Source of the DNA: Sandaracinaceae bacterium
GTDB lineage: Bacteria > Myxococcota_A > Polyangia > Polyangiales > Sandaracinaceae
NCBI GenBank assembly: GCA_040218145.1
Contig: JAVJQK010000109.1
Span: 1-64,000 of the forward strand
Direction of reading: 5' to 3'
DNA: 64,000 nt
In this document: piece by piece, positions 7,305 to 14,516 of the stretch
How positions within the stretch are numbered: position 1 is the first letter of the stretch
Layout of the letters: the number at the start of each line of letters is the position of its first letter
Made by a program: the position numbers and the translations under genes
The notes under the pieces: model-generated
The model's input: only the letters and a program-made list of their open reading frames with translations
Database searches by the model: none
Told to the model about the DNA's origin: nothing

Positions 7305-7343
7305 GCGAGCGATTCGTCGCGTCGCAGTTCGCGCTGAGGACGG

Positions 7344-7442
7344 AAGGCTACGCCTCAGGGACGCTCTTCGTCTTATCGTCATTCGAGAAAGCTCAATCAA
7401 TCCAGCGGCTTCGAGCTATGACGATATGACGAAGAGCGTCCC
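7344..7442 (+). repeat. Hairpin repeat R1, copy 3
   Basis: Third R1 element: box GGCTACGCCTCA, left arm 7358-7382, 35-nt loop, right arm 7418-7442, with one mismatch between the arms. It closely resembles copy 1 and shares with it the extension CCCAGCACTG beyond the right arm. Two tandem 17-bp units (7442-7458 and 7459-7475, CTCCTCCCAGCACTGCG) follow directly and end exactly where truncated istB begins. Confidence 0.85.
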
Positions 7443-7476
7443 TCCTCCCAGCACTGCGCTCCTCCCAGCACTGCGT

Positions 7477-8040
7477 CAGTACCAGTCGACGCTGCGGCTG
7501 ACGACGATGGGCTCGCTGCTGACCCCCGACTTCATCGCCGAGGGCCACTCGGTGATCCTCGTCGGCAAGACCGGCCGCGGCAAGACGCACCTGGCGATCT
7601 CCCTCGCGTATCGGGCGATGCAGAATGGTTTCGACGGGCTCTTCGTGAACTGCACGGAACTCATCGACGACCTCTCGTGCGCGAGTCGTGACGGTCGGCT
7701 TCGCGAAGCGCTCGCGCGCTACCTCAACCGCACGTGCTCGTCATCGACGAGGTCGGCTACCTCACGAACGGCGACGACGCCGCCAACGTGCTGTTCCACG
7801 TCGTCAACGAGCGTCACATCAAGCGGCGCTCGATGGTCTTCGCGACGAACAAGCACCCGAAGCGCTGGGGCAAGGTGCTGCACGACGACGACCTCGCCGA
7901 GGTCATCGTCGATCGTGTGCTCGAGCGAGGACGGCTGCTGCGCTTGGACGGGCCGTCGACCCGCACCAAGCACTTGGCGGACGACATGGACTCGAGCGAC
8001 GATCAGGATGAAGCCGAGCGGCTCAGAATTTCTGGAAAAC
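7477..8040 (+). pseudogene. Truncated, frameshifted IS21-type istB
   Basis: IstB is the AAA+ ATPase helper of IS21-family transposases. Similarity begins at QYQSTLRLTTMGSLLTPDF, includes the Walker A GKTGRGKTHLAI, and runs to ELIDDLSCASRDGRLREAL. The reading frame then shifts near 7727 (loss of one C would restore YLNPHVLVIDEVGYL), and the Walker B LVIDEVGYL, sensor NKHPKRWGKVLHDDDLAEVI and GPSTRTKHL continue in the third frame. The first 80 or so residues of IstB and the whole istA transposase are missing. The 5' break coincides with the 17-bp tandem units after R1 copy 3. Confidence 0.85.
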
Positions 8041-8060
8041 GCGGCTCAGATTTTCCGGAA
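8019..8060 (+). repeat. IS21-type terminal direct repeats
   Basis: Two 19-bp direct repeats, 8019-8037 and 8042-8060 (CGGCTCAGAATTTCTGGAA and CGGCTCAGATTTTCCGGAA), differ at two positions and are spaced 23 bp start to start. IS21-family elements characteristically carry such multiple repeats inside each end. These therefore mark the right end of the istB-bearing element. The interrupted host gene resumes at about 8061. Confidence 0.65.
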
Positions 8061-8062
8061 CC

Positions 8063-8227
8063 TACACCGACGAGTTCCAGATGGTCGACATCGTGGATCC
8101 GGCCATCGGTCCGACCACCATCTCCCTTCGACGGCTCTACCAATGGGTCACCCCCGCACTTCGAGACAAGAACGTTCTCGTCAAGGCTGGGCGTCGGCGG
8201 TCTACTCCGCGTGAGGTCCAACCGTGA
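8063..8227 (+). pseudogene. 3' remnant of a gene interrupted by the IS21-type element
   Basis: From the IS end a plus-strand frame reads 54 residues (YTDEFQMVDIVDPAIGPTT, then SLRRLYQWVTPALRDKN) to a TGA at 8225-8227 that overlaps the next gene's GTG as GTGA. The overlap shows that it was once the upstream partner of a coupled pair. The family is not recognised. No 5' part can be found on the other side of the element in this window. Confidence 0.55.
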
Positions 8228-8970
8228 TCGCACCGCTAGTGCTCGCGTGCGTCATCGGTACGCTGCTCCTGGGGTGCAGCGAGGCGCCAGGCCCCCCGCC
8301 ACCCCCCGCCGTCGGCCTGCCGAGCTGCGCTTCCCCCGACCCCGGGGCGGAGGCCACCGTCCTCATCGACGCAGCTGGACGGGTGCACCTGCGTCGCGGG
8401 CTGTGGAAAGAGGCGCACGAGATGGGGGGAGCGGGGTGGCTGCGAGACCTGGAGACGCTCTTGCGCCGCACTGACGGCCCGGTGATCCTCGCGGTCGACG
8501 CACAGCAGCCGATCGAGGCGCTGACGCTCTTCCTCGTGGCTGGCCATCACGCCCAGGTGGAGATCCGCCTGCTCACCGAGCACGAGGGTGAGCGCCACGC
8601 GATCCCGATCTCCACGACGGTGCCTCCGCGGTCCACCTCTGCGGTCGAGGTCCGTTGGAGCTCCGGAGATTTCACGCTCGAGCATGGACCGCTCCGGCTG
8701 CCGCAGCGGGTCGCCACCGTTCGCGTACCGGACGACGGCGTGTCCGCCATCCTCGACGAGCTCTCGGTGCGCCAAGCGGAGGTGCTGCTGATCCACGTGC
8801 TGCACGCGGCGCGTCAGGACCCCCTCGAGCCGCTGCTGCGCCTGCTGTGTGCGGGGCGCGCCCGCGTCGATCGCGTGGTGGTGATCCCAGAGGTTCTGGA
8901 AGACGAGGCGGTGTTCGAGCAGGACCGGCTGCTGCGCGAGTGGCGCCAACGTCGAGGTCGTCGACGATGA
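8224..8970 (+). CDS. Lipoprotein with ExbD-like repeats
   Basis: A lipoprotein of 248 residues. The GTG start at 8224 overlaps the stop of the disrupted upstream gene (GTGA), and the signal APLVLACVIGTLLLGC ends in a clear lipobox. After a Pro-rich linker two similar regions resemble the periplasmic ExbD/TolR fold: ATVLIDAAGRVHLRRGLW with VILAVDAQQPIEALTLFL in the first half, and a diverged strand order with AEVLLIHVLHAARQ in the second. No ExbB partner is present. The loss of its upstream partner means it may now be poorly translated. The function is unknown. Confidence 0.6.
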   Translation: MIAPLVLACVIGTLLLGCSEAPGPPPPPAVGLPSCASPDPGAEATVLIDAAGRVHLRRGLWKEAHEMGGAGWLRDLETLLRRTDGPVILAVDAQQPIEALTLFLVAGHHAQVEIRLLTEHEGERHAIPISTTVPPRSTSAVEVRWSSGDFTLEHGPLRLPQRVATVRVPDDGVSAILDELSVRQAEVLLIHVLHAARQDPLEPLLRLLCAGRARVDRVVVIPEVLEDEAVFEQDRLLREWRQRRGRRR

Positions 8971-8999
8971 GGCGGGCTACGCCCGCGATCACCCGCGCG

Positions 9000-9083
9000 G
9001 GGGATAGGACGCATGAACGCTCTTTCAACCTTGTCAGAATGCGCGGTCTGCGAGACCGCCTGGGCTGAGGCGCGCCGAAGGAG
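9000..9083 (+). repeat. Interspersed repeat R3, copy 2
   Basis: An 84-bp element with the same ends as 6400-6483 and about four base differences. Its right end abuts a minus-strand coding remnant, which is cut off just after RPEG. It lies 29 bp after the ExbD-like lipoprotein gene. Confidence 0.85.
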
Positions 9084-9420
9084 CCCTCGGGCCGGTGGCG
9101 GATGGCGATGAGGGGACCGCTGGAGCGAAGCATGTTCTCGACCTGGCTGGGGCCGACACGCGTCTGCCAGCCATCGCGCTGACTGCTCGCGATCCCCGGG
9201 TACGTCGCGTCCATGCCCATCAGGTAGCCCGACAGTGCTAGACGGAGAACGTTGACAGGGACTCCGCGGTGGTACCAGTGGTGCGGCTCGATGAAGTAGC
9301 CGCGTACCGAGCTGGCGATCCTCATGACAACTGGACGTCTCATCGCCTGCGATGGTGCCCATGGCCATCTGAGGGGCGGCGCTGCCGCCGCACAGCGGCC
9401 GATTCGAGTGCGGGCAGAAG
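9084..9420 (-). pseudogene. Remnant resembling a papain/C39-like protein
   Basis: A minus-strand frame from about 9343 down to 9084 reads RGYFIEPHHWYHRGVPVNVL, then LSGYLMGMDATYPG, then WQTRVGPSQVENMLRSSGPL and IAIRHRPEG, and stops making sense at the R3 border. A second frame (9345-9420, PHSNRPLCGGSAAPQMAMG) may be the upstream part after a frameshift. The order of a helix, then 'VENMLRSSGPLIAI', then a basic stretch recalls the region just before the catalytic His of papain-like/C39 peptidases. That identification is tentative, since neither the catalytic Cys nor the His can be placed. Confidence 0.35.
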
Positions 9421-9468
9421 CGGGCGCCGCTTCGTAGAGTCGTTCTCAGCCGCGCCGAAAAGGAACGC

Positions 9469-11067
9469 ATGAACCTCCCCCCTCGCTTCACCCACGGCCC
9501 TTGGGTCGCGCTCCCCCTCTCGATCGCCATCGCCCTCTCGGGCTGCGGGGACGCCCTTTCCGACCCGCGCCCCGATCGTTCCGACATGAGCCTCGACGCG
9601 CAGGTCGCCGAGGACGCGACGGTCCTCCCGGACGCAGAGCCCGGCGGAGACGCGGGGCCCTCGCTCGACGCAGGCCCACCCGACCTCGTCAGGCTCGGCG
9701 AGCGTAAGGCCTTCCCGACGGCTCACGGCTACGGGGCTTACACGGTCGGCGGCCGCGGGGGCCGTGTCATCGAGGTCACCAGCCTCGACGAGACGGGACC
9801 CGGCACGCTCGCGGAGGCGATGAGCGAGGCCGGCCCGCGCGTCATCGTCTTCGGCACCTCCGGGTACATCGATTGGTCCGTCCTCGAGCGATCCATCCGA
9901 GAGCCGAACGTCTCGATCCTCGGTCAGACCGCCCCGGCCCCCGGCGTGAGCCTCCGCTACAGCACCCTCCGGGTGAGCGCGTCCGAGGTGGTCCTGCGCC
10001 ACTTCCGCGTCCGGCGGAGCAACCAAGACGGCCGCAGCAACGACGCGCTTCGGATCATCAAGCAGCGAGACGACGAGCCCATGCGAAACGTGATCGCCGA
10101 CCACTGCTCGCTCTCCTGGGGCACCGACGAGAACCTCTCTTTCGGAGGTCGTCCCACGAGCCCCGTCAACGACGTGACCGTCCAGCACTGCCTGCTCGCG
10201 GAGGGCTTGAACTACTACCAAGTGCTCATCGGCCACGACACGGCGCGTATCAGCCTGATCCGAAACCTCTTCGCCCACACCGACAACCGGATCCCGGAGA
10301 ACACCTACGGGCGCGGCGAGGTCTACGAGTTCAGCAACAACATCGTCTACGACTACAGCCGGGCGACGACGATCGCCGCGGTGGCCTCGGTGGACGTCAT
10401 CGGCAACGTGTTCAAGGCGGGGACCCGTCCCCCCGACCGAACCCACAACGTCACCTACGGCGTGAACGGGATCGAGAACCCCGGCGCATCCCTGGAGGAC
10501 GGCGAGGTCTACGGCGCCGACAACATCCAGGTCGGGGCAGACTCGGCCGAGATGTACAGCTCCAACTTCACGACGCACGCCAGCGACAGCCGGGTGCTCG
10601 TGGACTCGCTCTATGGCGCCGGGCCCGCGGGCGGGCTCGAGGGCACCCTCCTCGACGACGTCGGGGCGAGTGGCGCGCGCGACGCGGTGGATGAGCGAGT
10701 GTTGCAGGACTACCGGGACGGCACGGGCGTTCGCGGTCTCGAGGACGTCGACGCGGTCGGCGGGTTTCCGCCGCTGGCCGTCAACCAGCACCCGGCCTCG
10801 CACGACGCCGACGCGAACCACGTGGCCGACGACTTCGAAGCGGCGCACGGCATCGACGACGTCCTCGCCCGCCCGGAGACTTTCACGTTCGACGGGGTGA
10901 CCTTCGACAACCGCGAGTACACGGGCGGGAGCTATCGCTCGGAGACCGGGGTGACGTCCAACGCGTACACCGGCGGCGAGCCGACCGGGGAGCGGCTCTA
11001 CACGTGGCGCGAGATCTACTGGGCCTGGCTCGCGGGCGACTTCGTCCCGGGCAAGTGGGGCCGCTGA
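9469..11067 (+). CDS. Pectate-lyase-like (PL1-type) beta-helix lipoprotein
   Basis: A lipoprotein of 532 residues with AAGGA five bases before its ATG. The signal VALPLSIAIALSGC ends in a lipobox. An Asp/Ala/Pro linker follows to about residue 75. The catalytic region is a right-handed beta-helix of the pectate lyase/PL1 type: FPTAHGYGAYTVGGRGGRVI, GTLAEAMSEAGPRVIVF, then IADHCSLSWGTDENLSF and LIRNLFAHTDNRIPENTYG, motifs seen in annotated pectate lyases. The C-terminal 120 residues (DADANHVADDFEAAHG) look like a type-III dockerin/Ca-binding segment. It would cleave polygalacturonate-like polymers outside the cell. It is the largest intact gene in the repeat-rich region. Confidence 0.8.
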   Translation: MNLPPRFTHGPWVALPLSIAIALSGCGDALSDPRPDRSDMSLDAQVAEDATVLPDAEPGGDAGPSLDAGPPDLVRLGERKAFPTAHGYGAYTVGGRGGRVIEVTSLDETGPGTLAEAMSEAGPRVIVFGTSGYIDWSVLERSIREPNVSILGQTAPAPGVSLRYSTLRVSASEVVLRHFRVRRSNQDGRSNDALRIIKQRDDEPMRNVIADHCSLSWGTDENLSFGGRPTSPVNDVTVQHCLLAEGLNYYQVLIGHDTARISLIRNLFAHTDNRIPENTYGRGEVYEFSNNIVYDYSRATTIAAVASVDVIGNVFKAGTRPPDRTHNVTYGVNGIENPGASLEDGEVYGADNIQVGADSAEMYSSNFTTHASDSRVLVDSLYGAGPAGGLEGTLLDDVGASGARDAVDERVLQDYRDGTGVRGLEDVDAVGGFPPLAVNQHPASHDADANHVADDFEAAHGIDDVLARPETFTFDGVTFDNREYTGGSYRSETGVTSNAYTGGEPTGERLYTWREIYWAWLAGDFVPGKWGR

Positions 11068-11072
11068 CCTCG

Positions 11073-11235
11073 TCAGCGCTTCCGGAGGATCTCGTCCACC
11101 CGCTCGACCGCGTTGCCCACCAGTGCACGACGACGGCCTTCTCGAGTCGCGATCCGGACGAGTGGGGAGCAGGACCCGCCCGACCCGGGTCGCTTGCAAT
11201 GGAAGTAGCGCATGGTGTACCCGCGGCCGTTCGTC
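11073..11235 (-). pseudogene. Unidentified C-terminal coding remnant
   Basis: The minus-strand frame ending at 11073 reads NGRGYTMRYFHCKRPGSGG, then SCSPLVRIATREGRRRAL and VERVDEILRKR before its stop. The Tyr-x-x-Arg-Tyr-x-x-Cys...Gly-Gly-x-Cys spacing recalls the zinc-ribbon region of large serine recombinases, but the match is too short to claim. Upstream of about 11235 the frame no longer looks coding. Together with R3 copy 3 and the IS91 remnant it occupies the gene-poor stretch 11068-11941. Confidence 0.3.
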
Positions 11236-11375
11236 CCGGATTTCTGGGGCCGGGAGGCCGACGAAGGGCCTGCTCCCCCGGCCCGATTCAGCGCCGCGAG
11301 CGCCCGTGGCGCTCCCCTGGACGGAACGCAGCGTGCCGAATTCCGCTGAAGTCGGTGATGAGGTCGCGCGAGGGG

Positions 11376-11449
11376 GGGGATAGGACGCATGAACGCTCTT
11401 TCAACCTTGTCAGAATGCGCGTTCTGCGAAGCCGCCAGGGCCGAAGGAG
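11376..11449 (+). repeat. Interspersed repeat R3, copy 3
   Basis: A 74-bp copy of R3 in the same orientation as the other two, missing about 10 bp before the terminal CCGAAGGAG. The first 60 bases are nearly identical to copy 2. Bases 11450-11585 show no gene. Confidence 0.8.
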
Positions 11450-11585
11450 CTGACGCTGGGCCGAAGGACCAGCAGATGAGTGGCTCGGATGATGAGCGCG
11501 AAGGTGAACCTGTCGGAGGCAGCCCGAAGAGCGGGGCGGGCGGCGGACGGAGCGATGCACCGTCACGGCTGGGAGGGGCCGGGAG

Positions 11586-11845
11586 TCAGGCGCCCAAATC
11601 GAATTGGTCGTCGGTCGCAGGTCCGCGCGCGGGCGCAGGAGCGACGAGCCCGGCGGGCAGTCCGAGGTGTTCGAGGAGCTGACGGGTGACCGATGGCTGG
11701 ATGCACGCGAGGAAGGTGAGTCGCCCCTGGCCGCATCGGCGGGGGACTCGAGGCTGTCGATGTCGAGGCCGCGCCGCATGAGCTCGGCCCACGTGTGATT
11801 CGGACGAACTCGACGTCGGCGTGGAGATCGAAGCCGCGCGACGTG
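11586..11845 (-). pseudogene. IS91-type transposase C-terminal remnant
   Basis: Three minus-strand pieces in different frames match successive parts of IS91-family transposases. These are GFDLHADVE near 11840-11818, then HTWAELMRRGLDIDSLESP near 11805-11745, then CGQGRLTFLACIQPSVTRQL and LEHLGLPAGLVAPAPARGP, ending in DDQFDLGA and a stop at 11586. The usual CPxCGG zinc motif is degraded to P-x-x-CGQG. The piece joins an early conserved box directly to the C-terminal segment, so there is an internal deletion as well as a frameshift. Confidence 0.55.
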
Positions 11846-11941
11846 CGTTATTCCAGGGTACTCCTCGTCATCGAGCTCCCGCGGCTGCCGGTGCCCGAAT
11901 CGATCGCCGGCGAACCGGCGCAGGGACGAGGGGGCGCAGGC

Positions 11942-12700
11942 TCAGGCGACTCCGAGGCCGCCGTCGACGCGCAGCACGCTCCCCGTCACCCACTCCGCGT
12001 CGAGCAGATAGGCGACGGCGGCGGCGACGTCGTCCGGGGTGCCGAGGCGCCCGAGGGGGTGGAGCGAGCGCAGCTGCTCGAGCTGGGCCGCGACGGCCGC
12101 GTCGACGTCGTCGGGCGGGGGCTGTCCGGGCGCGAGCCGGAGCGCGCGCACCATGTCGGTGTCGACGACGCCCGGCGCGACCACGTTCACGCGCACGCCG
12201 CGCGGCGCGAGCTCCAGCGCGAAGACCTGGCTCATCCGGATGAGCGACGCCTTGCTCCCGGCGTAGACCGCGGTGGACGGCGCGCCGCGGAGGCCGAGCG
12301 TGGAGGCGACGTGCACGATCGAGCCCGGCTCTCCGTCCAGGTGCGCCGCGAGGTCCCGCGTCAGCACGAAGGGCGCGCGGACGTGGAGCGCGTGGGCGAG
12401 CGCCAGGTGCTCATCTTCGATGGCCTCGATCGGCGCGTGCTGCGCGACGCCCGCGGCGTGCACCAGGCCGTCCACGCCGCCCAGCGCCGCCGCCGCCGCG
12501 TCGATCACGCCGGTCGGGTCCACGAGGTCGCGCGCGATCACCGCGGCGCGGGAAGGCGCGACGGCGGCTAGCTGCGCGAGGCGGGCCTCGTCTCGCGCGA
12601 CGAGCGCGACCTGGCGCCCCTCGTCGAGCAGCCGCCGCGCGATGGCGCGGCCGATCCCCCGGCTCGCGCCGGTGACGACGATCCGCGCGGGCCGGCTCAT
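11942..12700 (-). CDS. Short-chain dehydrogenase/reductase
   Basis: A 252-residue classical SDR. It has the cofactor motif VTGASRGIGRAIA near residues 8-20, HAAG at the usual NNAG position, the catalytic Ser in HVASTLG, YAGSK for the Tyr-x-x-x-Lys pair, and a GVRVNVVAPGVVDTDM loop after it. The Arg of VARDEARL after strand 2 favours NADPH. The ATG at 12700 overlaps the stop of the upstream FolB-cupin gene (ATGA), so translation is coupled. Neighbouring a FolB domain, a pterin reductase role (as for FolM) is conceivable. The sequence looks more like general 3-oxoacyl-ACP reductases, however, and the substrate is unknown. Confidence 0.85.
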   Translation of the reverse strand: MSRPARIVVTGASRGIGRAIARRLLDEGRQVALVARDEARLAQLAAVAPSRAAVIARDLVDPTGVIDAAAAALGGVDGLVHAAGVAQHAPIEAIEDEHLALAHALHVRAPFVLTRDLAAHLDGEPGSIVHVASTLGLRGAPSTAVYAGSKASLIRMSQVFALELAPRGVRVNVVAPGVVDTDMVRALRLAPGQPPPDDVDAAVAAQLEQLRSLHPLGRLGTPDDVAAAVAYLLDAEWVTGSVLRVDGGLGVA

Positions 12701-13455
12701 CGGGGCGCGGCCGTGGGGATGAAGGGCGGCAAGGGCCGCACGTCGGCGGGCTCGCCCTCGACCTCGACCTCGTCCTCGGGGATGAAGGGCGGAGAGTCGA
12801 CGCAGAGGATGGACTGCCAGGCGTCGGTCGGGTTGTCGTAGCGGTGCGGGGCCTCCTTGGGCCACCGGAAGACGGTGCCGGCCGAGACGGGCTTGCCCTG
12901 GCACAAGAGGCCATCTCCGAGCACGAGCTCCGACTCTTGCATCGTGCGGTGCACGTGGAGCGGGATGACCCCGCCCGGCGCGAGGTTGAGCCGGTAGATG
13001 CCGACGTGCTTGGTCTCGTCGAGGATGTCGACGGTGCCGAAGGGCTTCTTCTCGTGCGTCAGGCTCACGTCCGAGGCGTCGCGCGTGACCTGCAGCGACG
13101 GCACGCCGTGGCCGGCGAGCGCGAAGGGCTTGGTGAGGCGCAGCTCCACTTCCTGGATGCGCGCCCGTCGCTCACCGGGCGCAGGCGGCGCCAGGAGCAG
13201 CCGCGTCAGCGCGCGCGCCGCGGTCTCGAGCATGTAGAAGCGGCAGCTCCGGAGCAGGAACGCGATCTGGTTCGCGGTCGCCGCGTAGTCGACGGTGTGC
13301 GCGAGGCGCTCCCTCTGCCCGGCGCGGCGCGTGTCGAGGGTCATCGCCACGTCGACCTCGAGCGGCTGCACGCGGTGGCGCTCGTGGGGGTAGACCCCGA
13401 CCACGCAGTCGACGCGCAGGCCCTGGATGCGGATGACGTCTCGCGCCTTGCTCAT
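12697..13455 (-). CDS. folB: Dihydroneopterin aldolase (FolB)-cupin fusion protein
   Basis: 252 residues. Residues 1-118 are FolB-like: IRIQGLRVDCVVGVYPHER, VDYAAT with the conserved Tyr, ARALTRLLL, and LRLTKPFAL with the conserved Lys. Family members convert 7,8-dihydroneopterin to 6-hydroxymethyl-dihydropterin in folate synthesis. Residues about 130-252 form a cupin: YRLNLAPGGVIPLHVHRTMQ has the first motif (G-x-x-x-x-H-x-H), then ESELVLGDGLL and a second motif around KEAPHRYDNPT. A separate cupin is not part of normal FolB, which is about 120 residues. The downstream SDR overlaps by 4 nt. The fused cupin might use or modify a pterin, but this is inference. Confidence 0.8.
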   Translation of the reverse strand: MSKARDVIRIQGLRVDCVVGVYPHERHRVQPLEVDVAMTLDTRRAGQRERLAHTVDYAATANQIAFLLRSCRFYMLETAARALTRLLLAPPAPGERRARIQEVELRLTKPFALAGHGVPSLQVTRDASDVSLTHEKKPFGTVDILDETKHVGIYRLNLAPGGVIPLHVHRTMQESELVLGDGLLCQGKPVSAGTVFRWPKEAPHRYDNPTDAWQSILCVDSPPFIPEDEVEVEGEPADVRPLPPFIPTAAPR

Positions 13456-13473
13456 GCCGACAATCTGGTGCCG

Positions 13474-14406
13474 TCAGGGCACCAACGTCCAGCCGGCGAT
13501 GGCCGGGTCGCCGGTCAGGTCGATCTCGTAGTGCGCGCCAGGGCCGTCGCCGGGGTTCCAGGGCTGCGCACCCGCGGGCACGAGGACCTTCCACTCCTCG
13601 GCCACGACCGCGTTGACCACGTGCCCGCTGAGCCGCACGCGCGTGGGACAGCCGAGGGCGGCGAGCGGGACGCGCACGCTCATCGCGCTCATCGATGGCC
13701 AGACGTCGGCGCCGGGCACGAGGGGCGTCGCGCGGTCCGTCCAGCCCATCGCGGGTGTGTAGACGCCGTCGTAGGCGATGCCGCCCGCCTCGTCCTGGCG
13801 ACGGACCGCGATGAGGTGCGTGGGCGTGAAGGGCAGCGTCGGGGTCAGCCCGGAGTACTCCTTGCCCGTGCCCGGAGTGGCGGCGCCGGTCGCGCCCGCC
13901 TCGAGGTAGACGTGCAGCGGCTTGAACGGGTCGGAGAAGCCGCTCGAGACGAGCGTGATGTAGAGGTAGTCGGCGTCCCAGGTGATCCCGAGCTGATCCC
14001 CCGCGGAGAACGGCGCCATCGGGCTGAGCACCTGCTCGCTGGGATACATGGCGAGGTCGCCCATCCCGTCGAGCGTCAGCGTGTCGCCGGGGTGGACGCC
14101 GGGGCATCCGCCGGTCCCCGAGTCGGACGCGCCCGCGTCGGCTGATCCAGCGTCCCTCGGTCCTGCGTCGACCGCTCCGCCGTCACGCCCGCCCGCGTCG
14201 AGCGCCACTCCGCCGTCGGGCTCGACGCTCGCGTCGTCGCCCATCATGACGCCCGAGTCGCGGCGCACGCCGGAGTCACGCAGCGGCACGAACGCGTCGA
14301 CGTCGCCCGCGTCTCGACCCGCGTCGCGGCCCTCGCCGCCGTTCGCCGCGCAGCCGAACGCGAAGCCGAGGACCAGGAGGAGGAGCGGGAGGAGAGAGAC
14401 GCGCAT
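13474..14406 (-). CDS. Lipoprotein with CBM9/DOMON-like domain
   Basis: A lipoprotein of about 310 residues. From the ATG at 14406 the signal MRVSLLPLLLLVLGFAFGC ends in a lipobox; the GTG at 14415 is an alternative start. Residues 20-105 are an Asp/Ala/Gly/Arg-rich linker (DAGRDAGDVDAF and similar). The C-terminal 200 residues start with LTLDGMGDLAMYPSEQ, and LGITWDADYLYITLVSSGF is the pattern of CBM9-like/DOMON beta sandwiches, which bind sugars or haem. Its ligand is not evident. It lies 18 bp downstream of the FolB gene on the same strand but looks functionally unrelated. Confidence 0.65.
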   Translation of the reverse strand: MRVSLLPLLLLVLGFAFGCAANGGEGRDAGRDAGDVDAFVPLRDSGVRRDSGVMMGDDASVEPDGGVALDAGGRDGGAVDAGPRDAGSADAGASDSGTGGCPGVHPGDTLTLDGMGDLAMYPSEQVLSPMAPFSAGDQLGITWDADYLYITLVSSGFSDPFKPLHVYLEAGATGAATPGTGKEYSGLTPTLPFTPTHLIAVRRQDEAGGIAYDGVYTPAMGWTDRATPLVPGADVWPSMSAMSVRVPLAALGCPTRVRLSGHVVNAVVAEEWKVLVPAGAQPWNPGDGPGAHYEIDLTGDPAIAGWTLVP

Positions 14407-14516
14407 GGCACGCACCTGCGGGTGAAGGGTGATTGGTGACTCATGCCGGAGTGTCGAGCGGCGGGGATCACTGTATCAGCGCGAGCCACCGGGGGCGAGG
14501 GGCCCTCGACGGAGCT

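Noticed and set aside
6413-7429. Plus-strand 338-codon frame starting in R3 copy 1
   Set aside because: It overlaps the Skp-like lipoprotein in another frame, is Arg-rich low-complexity sequence and begins inside a repeat.
1132-7442. R1/R3 copies considered as a CRISPR array or integron attC sites
   Set aside because: Copies are kilobases apart, contain long inverted arms or none, have no regular spacers, and lack the attC core sites (GTTRRRY/RYYYAAC).
7734-8474. Long plus-strand frame read as one 246-residue protein
   Set aside because: Only its first 100 codons are IstB; afterwards it crosses the IS end and overlaps the ExbD-like lipoprotein gene out of frame.
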